Assembly (NCBI GenBank): GCA_038373885.1 | Contig: JAWZYV010012524.1 | Span: forward strand, 96,161 to 160,160 | Length of the DNA: 64,000 nucleotides | Direction: 5' to 3' | Source of the DNA: Cheiracanthium punctorium | Lineage: Eukaryota; Arthropoda; Arachnida; Araneae; Cheiracanthiidae | Part shown: positions 48,300-60,785 of the stretch, piece after piece | Layout of the letters: every line of letters begins with the position of its first letter | Position numbering within the stretch: the stretch's first letter is position 1 | Notes under the pieces: model-generated | What the model saw: only the letters and a program-made list of their open reading frames with translations | The model's database searches: none | Told to the model about the DNA's origin: nothing | Translations under genes and position numbers: made by a program

Positions 48300-48347
48300 G
48301 GCAAAGTAAGAAAAAATGCTCATCAGGGCATTTTTTCTTACTTTGCC
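48300..48347. repeat. perfect hairpin, 20-bp arms
   Basis: ggcaaagtaagaaaaaatgc is mirrored exactly around tcatcagg. Palindromes 'cattctatagaatg' and 'ggcattgtatacaatgcc' follow within 150 bp, so the block is densely self-complementary. Confidence 0.9.
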
Positions 48348-49052
48348 TAAAAAGTATTTGCCATTCTATAGAATGCCTAGCTATTATAACAATGCCTAAG
48401 GAAAGTATGTAATAATCCTCATCTTTCTCACTTTGCCTAAAAACGTCCGGCATTGTATACAATGCCTAGGCATTCTATAGAATGCTGGCATTTCATTCTT
48501 TGCTGGTAACATATATATATATAATCAAAATGCAAAACACTATGAATATTACTGCAAAAATGACTTACCCCAAGAAAAAGAAAACAGAGCCAAACAAAAT
48601 GATAAAGGAATGATTGGGATGGAAATTATAACCTCTGGGACAATCCTCAGGAGCCATACCAAGAAAATTATAATTAAAGACAAACAAAATAGTAGGATTT
48701 CTGTTGTATGGCATATCAAGAGAGATATTCACGCCACACGTTTTAGGCTCGATCCTACTATAAAAAAAGAAAAATAGGAAAGCAATAAGAAATCAAAATA
48801 AAAGAAAACGACAGAGAAAATTCGACATACCATTCTGGGATGGAATTCTCCCCCCGTGGTTAGCTCTCGACTGGGCAGAACTAGTTGCTTGGTTATCGAC
48901 TGCGCTAACGATTGCGCAGGCCATCGGTAGGTTTTTTAGCCAATTTAAGAGGTTTGCAGGGGTAAATCGAGCAGGGTGTTCCCATCACTCAGAATTTCAT
49001 GAATTTTTTTTCTTGTGTTGCCTTACCCCAGGAAAGAACAAATCTGGAAGTA

Positions 49053-49739
49053 GTAGAAGACCCAAAATCCGCCGACCCGAAATCCACAAAGCTCTAAAAT
49101 CTGCACTGTCTGTTCAATGTAAACAATGAAATATGTCCTGCCAGCTGCAAGTTCAGAAAACTACAACACTATAACCACAAAGTAAAACTAAATAAGCTAT
49201 TCCCACTTGAAAAAATTATTTTAAGAGTTTGTGAGCTCTGATGGTAACATTGATATCCTTGAAATGACTGACAGTGACATAATTAACACTCAATTATGGT
49301 CACATGACATAGACTCTGACCCAGTAACAAGTGAGGATAATCAAAAAGTTGATAAAATAACATTTAATCAAGGTTAGGCTCTGAGAAAGAAATATCTCAG
49401 ATTTGTAGAGCAGCAAAGCTGTGTTACAGAACAGGAAATAATGGAAAAAAAAAAAAAAAAAAAAAACATGATTAGAACATTCCAAAGTCCTAAACTACTA
49501 TTGAATATACATGTTTAAATAAGTTGTACTATAATCTCATAATTTTTTATATTGTGTTATCCCTCTGTATTTTTATATCATGATTCTGATTATAAGTAAC
49601 AAGATTTGTTTCTTTTTATTGTGTTTTTTTTTTCTGGGTGGGATGGAGGGAAATAGAATAAATTTCCTATTATGATCCAAAATTCTAAAATCTGCACAAG
49701 GTCTGGAACCAAGCTGTGCGGATTTTGGGTCTTCTACTG
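49053..49739 (+). mobile_element. pogo/Tigger element with transposase C-terminal remnant
   Basis: Ends GTAGAAGACCCAAAATCCGC (first CA lost) and mirrored CAGTAGAAGACCCAAAATCC, at TA. The other arm of the large inverted repeat (58930-58965) shows the empty site, confirming the boundaries. The interior encodes LEMTDSDIINTQLWSHDIDS, a short acidic linker, a stop, then ALRKKYLRFVEQQSCVTEQE, the typical Tigger C-terminal helix. Confidence 0.9.
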
Positions 49740-50659
49740 TATTTTTGATTTACCTCTTAAAGTTTTGGAGTTATAGGGGGTCAAAGTACCCAAGACGAGT
49801 GACGTAGAATTAATTTAGGGCCATTTTTTCCACTTTATTGTCTCGACTGCGACTGGCTCAGAGAATTTTTTCATTTTATCCTATATTATACCTTGTATAT
49901 TAACATCTCAAATTGAAAATTCATTCAAAAATTGTCAGAGCTCCAAATAATGCCCTCCCAAAATACCCCCAATTTCATTAAAAAACACAGTTTTAAGAAT
50001 GCTTTAAATCTTGGCTCTGGCATGATACAGAAAAAATTTTTGCACAGTGCAGTTATATATCTTCATATAAAGTGAATCCAATGTTAAAAATTTTTGAAGG
50101 CCCCCAGGGCCCCAAACATGGTCCTTAACGCTAATTTACATAATTTCAAAGCTTTGGTACAGCTGAAGCTGACTTCCATCAGGATAACTATTGACATGGA
50201 GATGTAGTATCAACATAGTAGTTTCATATTATAAAAAACATTGTTTGAAGGTACAACTGTTTCCAAGGAAAATCAAAAAAGTACGTCCCTATTTGGAACA
50301 TTCCACTGGCACGCATGGGGGCATTTCGGCATTACTTTTAGAAGTTTAATCGACAGTGGCAATATTGAAAATTAACTTATATTCTTCATATATCTCAAAA
50401 ATATCCTCTATATATCACGAATAGTTCTTTTACAGGGGCATTCATAAGAATTACATTGCACTGTATGGGGATCTCTGTAACTACTGAGCCGATTCAAAAA
50501 TTTTTTTCACTGATAGAAAGCTACACTATTCCTGAGTATTATAGGCTACCTTTTAGCATGCAGCATAACTAGTTCTTTCACAGGGACACTCAAAGAATTC
50601 TAGCACATGAGCTATATGGACATCTCTGTAACTACTGAACCGATTCTAAAGATCTTTTC

Positions 50660-51140
50660 ACTGAAAGCTACACTATTCCCGAGCAACATAGGCTAAAATT
50701 CATGCATGTAGCATAATTTACAGGAACACTCAAAATAATTCGTAAACATTGTCGTAACTGTCTCCATTCACCACTCAAATTTTATTAAACTCCATTCAAA
50801 TTTTTAAACAGTGATTCCAAAGATCTTTCCAGTGAAAGCTACACTATTCCCGAGTAACATAGGCTAAAATTCATGCATGTAGCATAATTTACAGGAACAC
50901 TCAAAATAATTCATAAACATTGTAGTAACTGTCTCCATTCTCCACTCAAATTTATTCAAATTTTATTGAACTCTTCAAATTGTAGAATCACTGTTCAAAA
51001 ATTTGAATTGAGTTTAATAAAATTTGAATAAATTTGAGTGGCGAATGGAGACAGTTACTACAATGTTTACGAATTATTTTGAGTGTTCCTGTAAATTATG
51101 CTACATACATGAATTTTAGCCTATGTTACATGGGAATAGT
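50660..51140. repeat. tandem duplication plus inverted copy in the left arm
   Basis: 'Gctacactattcccgagtaa' and the following 'acaggaacactcaaaataat' occur twice (about 50668 and 50838), then again inverted at about 51020-51140 ('attattttgagtgttcctgt'). The right arm lacks this, so it arose after the arms formed. Confidence 0.85.
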
Positions 51141-51265
51141 GTAGCCAGGGTGAGTAGTTAAATTTCATTCTAAAAATCAAGCACTTTTAAGCACTTTATA
51201 AGCACACTTTTAAGAAAAATCAAGCACGTCATCATCAATTTTTTTAAGTAATACATGCAACAGAT

Positions 51266-51707
51266 CAGGAGCGTAGCCAGGAATATTTTGCAGGAGGTGG
51301 CTGAGAACTCAAAAATTAGAATGCAGTATAGCTTATAAAAATCAATAACATATATATATATTTCTTTTATTTGAGGGGGGGGGTTGCTCCCCCCCTCCAA
51401 TTTCTGCCTAAAAAAGTTTGCATATAAAAATGAGTAAGAAAAGGAAGAAAATTTTTAAAAATCATAAACTGAGTTTAAAATCTTTGAAGTTGGAAAAAGA
51501 CACTATAGAAAAAATAAATAAATTTGGCTTGGGTCTTCAATTGAACCTCAAATTCCTGAAATCAAGGGGAACTTTCAAATACACTATCATAGGAATCTCA
51601 AAAAGCTTTTGAAAATATTCACGAATACGTAATTTTCTCCAAATCCTATGTTCACTCATTTCGGGAATGGCTACAGCCCCATCAGCAACACACTTGCTAC
51701 ACCCCTG
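51266..51707. mobile_element. hAT-like MITE (442 bp), perfect 8-bp TSD
   Basis: CAACAGAT at 51258-51265 and 51708-51715. Ends CAGGAGCGTAGCCAGG and mirrored CAGGGGTGTAGC. Internal G and C runs. The 64-residue frame inside (51418-51612) has no recognised motif. Confidence 0.92.
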
Positions 51708-52648
51708 CAACAGATGAAAACAATTTAAGCTTACTTCAGGGATGCTACAGCTGAAACCCCAGTTTGTCTCAGCATCATCTCAATCAAAATCCCTTGTCTC
51801 AGTTTGTCTCAATTAAAATTCCTTTTTGCCTTGGTATGACTTTACTAAAATTCGTTTTTTTCCTTCAAGTTTGTCTCTTTCAACTAATTTTATTTATTTA
51901 TCTCACATAGTTCATTCACATTCATTTGTTTATCTCTAGAAAATTTTTAAATCTGTTTCCCCCTGCAGCTTCTCCAAGCTCTTTTGCAATGGCCTGAATT
52001 TTTTGGGTGGCCACCTCATTTTTTAGTAGAACAAGCCTGAAATCATAACAATTGCAACTGCATTTTACACATGTTTGGTTTCTATGAAATTATTATTAAG
52101 ATGCTAAATTGTCTTGCGTAAAATCATTAAAATCGGTGGAAAAATGTAAAAAAAAAAAGGGAGTTTCACGTAAAATCGTAAAAATACGTGGGAAAAGTGT
52201 AGAAAAACAGCAATTTTGCGTAAAATCATAGAAAAAGTGCAACCTTCAAAATGAAAGCACATAAATTGGCAAGTATGAATGGGTAAATTTCTAAATTACT
52301 ACCACAATTTATGGAAGAAACGCCGAATCCACGATATCCCCCCCCCCCACCTCAAAAAAAAAAAAAAGCATCGCACTGGGATATATTTCGGGAGGAGGGG
52401 GGGGGGATAAATGGTAAAAATATCTCCTTTTATTCACCTTCCCATATAATGTTTTAAAGTGTTTACAGGGATGTTAACTCCAACATTAGATTTGGGAGCA
52501 CCCCGGGAGCAGAAAAAATTTCATTAGGGAGCACCTCGGGAGAAGAAAAATTCCATTTGGGAGCACAAAAAATTTAGCTTCAGCGAGGAAAACTAAGATT
52601 TCGGATCAGAATTAACATGATCTTGGAGCATAAAATGGAAGATTTCAC

Positions 52649-55600
52649 TGTGTTGACTCTAGAAAAAAGGGCCGCCTGGGGGGAAATTTCAAAAAGGGCA
52701 CTTTGGGGTTCCACGAGAATGTACAGGTAGATAACATATCTAGAAACTGGTTTGAAACTATCTGATCCCCGAAAATTTAACACGTAGAGTTGTAATATGT
52801 GTTCTGACTTACAATGCATAGTTAGATTTTTTCCAATTTGTCTTTAGTTTTCCCACACCCCTTCTTTATGAGAAAATAGCCTGTAGAAGTAAGTGTAAGC
52901 GAAATAGGAAAAAAGATTTGTTGATAATATTTTGCTCTAAACATGGCATAAATATGTGAATTAAATCTGTACATAACTAGAAGTTTTTGATTAAAAAAAG
53001 AAAGTTTCAATCTCAATTTTGAATTTTCTGCTTAATTTTTTTTCCCAAAATTACGTGATGTAGATGTTTATTATTTATAAGAATAGTACAGTACAGGACC
53101 AATTATCCGGAATCAGTTTTACCCAACCCTTTCCGGATAACTGAATTTTCTGGTTTTCTGGAATCGACCGGTAGCGCCATCTATTGGCAGTTTTCATATT
53201 TAAAAGTTTTGTATACAACCTACGTTATATCGGGAGCAATCTATAACAAAAACATAACATGGCAGATAAATGTACCTTAAAATTACATTTAAATAAAAAA
53301 AAAACACTTACCTGTGTATTATTTAGTAGTTTCAATCATATAGCAATAAAAAAATGACAAAATTTTTCTCTATCAACATGCACCCCCCCCCCCGGAAAAA
53401 AGATATCTAAAGATTACTTAAAATAAAATAATAATAATAACTGAATTAAGCAGAACTAATTTTTTTATTAAACATTTCGTGTACTTTTAACTGTTTCAAA
53501 TTACTTTTCTGCTTGCAGTTCCGATATTTAATTTATTTTATAATATAAATCATGATTACTTTACACTAAAACAATAAATTGGACTGTAAAACTTTAATCT
53601 AATCTGAAATTTACCCAAACTAAGAATTTATATTGTGGCCTACGAACTGAAGTGTATCATTTGAATCATAATTTGCACGTGGTCCCGCTTATGATTAAGT
53701 ATAACTTCTCAAATCCGGAATCGCTGGGATTTTACCGATTCCGGATTATAGAAACTCAGTAATATCAACTATAAAAAGTGCTGCAAAAGCACCCTCATCT
53801 ATACATATCAGTAGCATGTATAGTTTCCATTTGGGGGGGGGGGAGCGATCCGGTATTTTAATGATAATTGAGTTTATATAAATGTTTTAAAATGCATGTT
53901 TTATAATAATTGCTTTATATTTTCGGAGGGGGCGCGGCCCGCCTCTGCCCCCTTCTTAAATACCCTCCTGATGTGTATCGTTTAATACTGAACAAATACC
54001 CTTTTATAATTTATTATTACAGTAAAACATACAATTAATTCGCATGTTCAAGAAACGCTGATCACTCTTAAAATAAACCCAAATGCAACAAATATCAGAA
54101 AAAATAAAATATCACACAGCATTCAAAGCCTAAAACAAACAACTCGATGTCGGCTCATATAGTCATATTACGTAATCAACTTGCTTCCGGCCCAAGTGTT
54201 TATTTAACTCTCTCCCCCTCCTCTCCTTTACCCCTGCCTCGGATTCTGCAAATGTGTATGCGCTTTTGACGCAGGTGGATATGATCTTTTCATCTGCTTT
54301 TGCCTTGATAGATTCCAGATTTGAGAGGTTCTACTTACAATACAATTCTCGAGAGAAACTATTCAGTCTATTCTTAAGTTTTTCTGGTTGAAAATTTGGT
54401 GGCGCCATCTATCGGATAGAAGAAAAACTATTCCCGGCCAATCTTTATCTTTTCCAGTTTTCTGGATTCCGGTTAATTGGTCCTGTACTGTACATTTATT
54501 GAAGAAGGTTTCAGAAATTTTTAGCCAGACATGATTTGTTAGGCAGTAGGGGAAGGCAGGGGGACTGTTAATTTTTGTTCCTCAATTTTATCACACTACC
54601 ACTACTGGACCACAATTACACACACACACATTGGATCACATTAATATATGATATTTCACCTATATTGGTACAAACTTTTAAACAGAAAAGGAGTGTAAGT
54701 GGATTAGGATAGATGTGTTTAGCATGTAATAAAAATAATAAAATTTCTGCAGTGCAGGATGTATAAAATCTAATAATATAAATCATAATTTTATTTAAAT
54801 TTTTTTGTTCACAATAACTATTGAATGATTTACCAAGTAAAAATTTTTAAAGTTACTGAATATATACTTTTATTATTATTAGACATTATTTGGAATTGCA
54901 TCAAACAATTCAACTCGTCCATCAATTGATAACTATAAAAATTGGGAAAATTGAATTCAGAACACAGAAGATTGCTAGAATAAATGACAAGTCATGCAAA
55001 TTTTGTATTACATCCAATGGTTGGAATGTACAACACCATATCAAATCACTGAAATATATTTGTTCTTCCTCTTTCACTTCTAATTTAATGTTTGCTCATT
55101 TATGAAAAGTGAATATAAGATTTTTAAAAAGCACTCTCTCTATTCTTTAAAATAAATAAAAATAATTACTACATGTAAGTTTTTTAACAGGTATAAAATA
55201 AATTTTTTTTTAACTCACAGAATTGTCCAAAAGTATGGAATACAGTTTAACATATTTTAAATAATTTATTTTTCATAAAGCTTTATTTTTAATTTTTTGT
55301 AACATACTCAAAAAGGTCTCTTTAAAAATTTTCTTTCTTAAACCTTGCTTTAATCTTTTGAAAATGAAAAAAGCATTAATATTTTATCTTAACTATGAAA
55401 TGTTTTTAATCAGCTTAAAATAATTAACATCTTTTTGCCAGAAGTACTCAAACAAATTATATATTAAAAAACCTTCCAGAATTATTTCGATTTTTTTTTT
55501 TTTAAACTGAAAATAAGCTTAAATTGATGACAGTTTGTTTTATGAATAACCTAGCTGTTAACTTATGACACAGTTTGCTTTCTTAAGACATCCTTTCCCA

Positions 55601-57102
55601 GAATTGTTATCTTTTGCTTTTAATATTTTTTTTTCATTCATTAAAATGTTGAGAATTAAAAAAAAAAAAAAAAAAAAACAGAAAACATAATATGAATATT
55701 TAGAATACCAAATCTTGTCAAGTCTGATTTACTAAATTCTGCAGTTACTCTAATTTTATATAATTAAAACTGTGGCGCAATTAGAGGGGGGGGGCAGGTG
55801 GCAAGATTAAAAAAAAAAAAAAAGAAGAAGAAGAAGATTGTGACCGGCAGGACACTTAAAAATAATATGGTGGAAAACTAAAGGACCGAAATGGGGGCAG
55901 AATGCTGAAACTTAGAATGAATGGGGCGGCAAACTGAAAGACCGCACCGGGCGCCAATAACCCTAACGCTACACTGCTAAAGCAAAAGATCATTATTATG
56001 CTCCTTTTTCGGCAAATGTATAATGTCTTTCAGTTGCTTTATTCGCAAAACGTCACAAATCGCACGTTTTTAGATCGATTTGAGTGGATAAAGCCACTGA
56101 ACATAGTAGACACCGGAAGTGTTGAAGTGCGGCCACGCAAATGTCGGTCTGGAGTTTTTGTTGGTTTCATCAAATGTAACGTCAATACACATTAGAACTC
56201 TAAAAAGTCATCCAACCAAGGCACCAACCTTAGGAGATATCCCTTGTCTAGGCTTGCCACAACAAACAAGCAAATCCCGCAAAATTTTCGAATCGCAAAA
56301 CGTCGTTTTGCTATGGCATACTTACTGTATCATCCTTAATTATGTATGGTTAGTAAATAGCTGTTATACATTAAGAATAATATGTACTAAGAAAGCCGAT
56401 TAAAAAGAGGAAATCGTTTAGGGGGAAATTAAAAAAAAAAAACTTGCTAGTGCACAAAACTATTAAAAACATAAAGAGCAATAACTATATACAGCTGGCG
56501 ACGAACTCTGGAATAATGATTGTTTGATAATTCGCAAGTACTTATTTGTCCAACGTAGCAACCGATATTTGAGGATTGACAGATGGAATCGCAAATTTTT
56601 AGATAACTTAAGAAAATTTTGATTTTCCCAACCGTATTTTCTTCTCCCAACTAAGTGAAATGCCCAGGTTGTTCTGCCCGGCCGATCAGGCTTCTCATTG
56701 AGTCAGCAAAAACAAACATACTAGAGAGGCCCCTTTTCGGGTTACTAGGCTTGCGCAAATGTAAAGACAATGAAGAAGGCAGTAACAGTATTTCGATCTG
56801 AAAGAATAGAATATTTGAAAAAGGCATTTGTGGGAAAGATCCTTTCATAGACGATTTTAGTGAAAGGGCCGCTTTCATTCGAACCTATTTTTATGATAGA
56901 GTTATTGTACTCAATCGCATTTCTGTGAAGGAGCCGTTTTAATTAACGTATTTTCGTGATGGGCCGCAAATGGTATGTAAGAAATAAAAAGTGGTGATTG
57001 CTGACTAATAATAATAAAAATGTAAAAGCAAGAGGGTGCATAAAGAAGAGAAAAAGGGCCGCCGGGCACTGCGTCCCGCAAAATCAATCTAGAGTCAACA
57101 CT
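52649..57102 (-). mobile_element. copy B of the unclassified 3.2-kb element
   Basis: Reverse-oriented relative of 16702-19945: mirrored TGTTGACTCTAGA ends, and collinear blocks such as 'ccacgagaatgtacaggtag' (52713) versus 19839-19858, and 'gaccgaaatgggggcagaat' (55884) versus 18070-18090. It holds the Tigger insertion 53089-54490. No TSD is obvious at its ends. Its short frames (for example 54890-55105, 55998-56195) have disrupted counterparts in copy A and no known motif. Confidence 0.8.
53089..54490. mobile_element. pogo/Tigger-like element (1.4 kb) with proven empty site
   Basis: TA-flanked mirrored ends CAGTACAGGACCAATTATCC and CAGTACAGGACCAATTAACC. Copy A (near 19488-19496) carries the uninterrupted target with a single TA, so boundaries and TSD are certain. 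Subterminal 'ggcgccatctatcgg' lies near both ends. No intact transposase. Confidence 0.95.
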
Positions 57103-59074
57103 TACAATAAATGCAGATAAGAAAAGCAAAGTTTACAAGCATGGCAAAAAATTAACAAAGAGTCAAAATGACGTATTCGGTGCAAAAATCGGCTAAAAGT
57201 GGAGTTCGGCGCAAGATTTGCGTTTTGGAGCAGCTCAGCGCAGAATTAACATCCCTGTGTTTACCGCTATTTTACGATTTCCATTTTCGAATTAATCAGT
57301 GTCCGATTTCATATAAAACATATCAATTTTTATATTTACAAAGGCGAATTTCTAGAAATAAATAAATAACTTGTAAAAAAACTTCTTGCATTCGCTAAAA
57401 GTTCGGAAGCAAGCTGATGAGAAGGCTCCAATCAAAAGTAAACAATTTTTTTTTTCGTGGACGACCAGCTGTTGATTACGTAGTGAGCATGCTTCAGCAA
57501 ATTGTTTGTTTTAAGCTTTGAATGTTGTACGACAACTCTATGTTTCTATTCATTTATTACTTTTGATATTTATAACATAGGGATTTATTTTAAAAGTACT
57601 CTGCATTTCCCGAGCTTGCCAGTAGAATGATTAAACTCGCATCAGGTGCAACAGACTAGTTTAGGTTGATATTCAGTATTTAAGAACAATTAGGCCCGGA
57701 CTGGCTCTTATGGCTGCAAGTGTGAGTCAGCATTACTATTGTCATGGTCAACAGGGAACCACCTGCACCTGCTTTTAGGCACGCTCTTCCGGTTTCAAGA
57801 TGAATAAGCGATGGGATGGGAGGAAAAAAGTTGTTTTCGTTATCGGCATAGTGTTTATAAAGGTTTCTGCCAGAAGCTCAGAAAAAATAAGGACTTCTTT
57901 GCAAATTCAAGCACCTTAAGGGAATTTACGTAAAAAATAAGCACTTTCAAGAGTGCTTGAAAACAATTTTAAAAATCAAGCAACTTTTAAGCACTTTTCA
58001 AAGTGCTACGCACCCTGGTAGCTTTAAGTGAAAAGATCTTTAGAATCGGTTTAGTATTTACAGAGGTGTCCCTATTGTGTCATGTGCTAGAATTCTTGTA
58101 AGTGTCCCTGTAAAAGAACTATTTATCCTGCATGCTGAAAGGTAGCTTATAATACTCAGGAATAGTGTAGCTTTCTATCAGTGAAAAAATTTTTCGAATC
58201 GGTTTAGTAGTTGCAGATCCCCCTTCAGCGTAATGTAATTCTTATGAGTGCCCCTGTAAAAGAACTATTTGTGATATATGCAGAATTGGTTAATTTTCAA
58301 TACTGCTACAGTCTATTTAACTTCTAAAAGTAACGCCGAAATGCCCTCATGCATGCCAGTGGAATGTTCCAAATAGGGAGATACTTTTTGGGATTTTTCT
58401 TGGAAACAGTTGTATCTTCAAAAAATGTTTTTTCATAATATGAAACTACTATGTTGATACTACATCTCCATGTCAATAGTTCTCCTGTGGCAAGCCGGCT
58501 TCAGCTGTAGCAATGCTCTGAAGTTGTGTAAATTAGCATTAAGGACCAGGTTTGGGGCCCCATACCAGGGGGCCTTCAAAATTTTTTAACATTGGATTCA
58601 CTTTATATGAAGATATATAACTGCACTGTGCAAAATTTTTTTCTGTATCACATCAGAGCCAAGATTTAAAGCATTCTTAAAACTGTGTTTTTTATGAAAT
58701 TGGGGGTATTTTGAGGGGCCCTTATTTGGGGCTCTGACAATTTCCGAAAGAATTTTCAATTTGAGATGTTAATATACAAGGTATATTATAGGATAAAATG
58801 AAAAAATTCTCTGAAGCACCTCTGAGCCAATCACAGTCGAGACAATAATGTGGCAAAAATGGCCCTAAATTAATTCTACGTCACTCGTCTGGGGTACTTT
58901 GACCGCCCATAACTCCAAAACTAAAAGAGGTAAATCAAAAATATTTCAGATTTGTTCTTTCCTTGGGTAAGGCAACACAAGAAAAAAAAAAAAAAAAAAA
59001 TCATGAAATTCCGAGATGGTGGTGGGAACTTTTTCCTATTGACTTGCCCGATTTGCTCTTGCAACGGCTCTTAA

Positions 59075-59213
59075 ATACTACTATTAGTTCACAACAGCTT
59101 TAATCTATTGCTACAATATTTCGTAAGCTATAGAATATGCATCACATGTATTTTTCTATAAATAGGTTACAATCATAAAAATTTCAACAACTTAAGAAAA
59201 TTGAGTATTGAAT
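59075..59213. other. short gene-free gap
   Basis: Sequence between the right arm of the inverted repeat and the Copia LTR candidate. Nothing recognised. Confidence 0.4.
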
Positions 59214-59451
59214 TGTTAATTTTTTTATTGTGCAATGTCTTATCCTCCTGAATTCTGTATCCCTCAATAAAAATTTATCTACTTAACTGTAACTGTGCTC
59301 ACACACGCATTCTTTTTTCTTCTTCTATACTTTTTCCTTCTCTATGTTCCCTTGTTATGTGATGTGCCTGTTTCTTCCATTCTAATTTAATTAAGTAAAT
59401 GTTATGTTAAAATCCCACTCTTAGTATATTTGTACCATAACTCTGATAACA
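59214..59451 (+). mobile_element. candidate Copia-type LTR (238 bp)
   Basis: Bounded by TGTTA and TAACA, with an internal aataaaa polyadenylation-like signal, and followed nine bases later by ggttatggacacc, which resembles the primer-binding start used by animal Copia elements (ggttatgggccc). A Copia-like gag start follows at 59537. The left boundary is tentative; no second LTR was found. Confidence 0.4.
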
Positions 59452-59536
59452 TATCTAAAAGGTTATGGACACCAGATGGATTAATTTATTTGTTGATTTT
59501 TAACATTCATTTCAAGGCTTCATCATTCACCTCAAA

Positions 59537-59640
59537 ATGGCAACTGGAACTTGGCAAATTGAAATGCTGAATAGAGATAATTACGAAACATGGAAACATA
59601 AAACATAGACTCGTAAAATTAAGGATGCATCAAGAATAAC
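59537..59640 (+). pseudogene. truncated Copia gag N-terminus
   Basis: MATGTWQIEMLNRDNYETWK then HKT and a TAG stop at 59606-59608; the frame continues TRKIKDASRI before homology ends. The pattern 'LNGxNYxTWK' near residue 10-20 is the hallmark of Ty1/Copia gag N-termini. The rest of the element is missing, replaced by the repeat at about 59720-59850. Confidence 0.6.
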
Positions 59641-59719
59641 TTCTAAAAGGTGTAAACGCATCGGGAACTGGGCTAGCGAATGTGAAAGTGGAAAAAAGAA
59701 TAATTTTAAACATTAGCCC

Positions 59720-59850
59720 AACAGAAAAAACACTCAAAATACTGGTGTTAAACGATAAAGTAATTAAAAGACTTTGTAAAAAACACACATAAGAAGTAAA
59801 AGGAAAAAGGATACGCGTTTCGTTCAAAAATTGTTTTGAACTTCTTCAGT
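59720..59850. repeat. interspersed repeat shared with 31540-31680
   Basis: Same family as the repeat in SHMT intron 1, starting 'aaaaaacactcaaaatactg' and ending near 'cttcagtcca'. Orientation is the same in both places. Confidence 0.7.
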
Positions 59851-60746
59851 CCACTCTGGATGACTCGCCAATAAGGTTACCAGGCAAAATACAGCAGCCC
59901 TACTCGCCTAAAGCTCTCTCAACAATATCAAATAATGAAAAGACAAATTTTTGGTGTGTTGGATACTAAAAATTATATAAGTTACTTCAGTTATCATCGA
60001 CCCACGTTTACAATTGCAAGGAAAGATCAGGAAACCCTCCTACTTCCAGTCGATGAAATAAATGTAAAGGAAGAATAAAAGAAAAAGAAGTGAGAAACAA
60101 AATGACATAATCAATTAATATTGTTTTAATATGGCAATAATGAAACTAAAAAGTTAGGGGGGGGCTCCCCCGACGAGGCTTGAACAGCTGAGTTATAAAT
60201 TTATATAATTATTTTTCCAACTTCAAGATAAAGAACAATAACCTTTTTAAAAACAATAACACCTTGAGCTAATTCTATTTGCAATATTGATTTTGAAATG
60301 AACAGGTGTAGAGAGCAGGCAGGGATAACTTAGGAATTTATCTCTTTAATAAGTTTTCAAATGTGAATAAAATATGCAATTGTCAGTATAATGATAAAAC
60401 ATAATCCTTTCCCATATAAGAGAAGAATGGGATATGTCTCTTACAACTTACAAGCATGCATCTCAGGAATAAATTCGGGTTCAGGAAACCATCCTGTATT
60501 GTATTAGTTGCTGCATTACTTTAGTACTGATAAATGTAAAATTAATTCATTATACATTGTTTATGTGGGATTTAATATCAGACATATTAATTCTAGACTT
60601 TAAGTAAAAAGAAATATATATTTCAAGCAAAAGTGAATAACTAGAAGAAAATTATTAAATAAATAGTAGTTCTGTAGTAAGTTGGCCTGCAAAGGCTTTA
60701 CTGACTTTTATTCTAACTAGAAAATATAACTGACTTAAGAAACAAA

Positions 60747-60785
<39 letters not shown>

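Larger units (their letters stand above)
47885..48941. other. decayed repeats and palindrome cluster
   Basis: Includes the right end of a mariner-like MITE related to 28688-30235 (about 48130-48272, ending caccctgta), a 20-bp-arm hairpin and several 'cattctatagaatg' palindromes. No gene seen. Confidence 0.5.
52467..57256. mobile_element. AGGGATGTTAA-ended hAT-like element holding copy B
   Basis: Perfect TSD GTGTTTAC at 52459-52466 and 57257-57264. Ends AGGGATGTTAA mirrored exactly. Subterminal 'gggagcacc' repeats on the left. Without copy B it is about 340 bp. Confidence 0.9.
51146..58017. mobile_element. CAGGGTG-ended element, 5-bp TSD, host of the deeper nest
   Basis: Ends CAGGGTGAGTAGTTAAA and mirrored CAGGGTGCGTAGCACTT, with GTAGC at 51141-51145 and 58018-58022. 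Subterminal 'aagcacttttaagcac' repeats at both ends. Excluding nested insertions it is about 1.6 kb. No transposase seen. Confidence 0.8.
48942..59075. repeat. large inverted repeat (foldback-like), arms 48942-51145 and 58018-59075
   Basis: The left arm read forward matches the right arm read backward over about 1 kb: ttaagaggtttgcagggg pairs with the region at 59050-59075, 'gacgagtgacgtagaattaa' near 49795 pairs with 58870-58890, and 'ctctgtaactactgaaccga' near 50625 pairs with 58040. The left arm also contains a Tigger insertion and a private hairpin. Everything between the arms is a later nested insertion. Confidence 0.85.

Noticed and set aside
52640..52660. TSD for copy B
   Set aside because: Flanks ttcac and ttaca/tacaa do not match, and the end base differs from copy A; I therefore give a TSD only for copy A.
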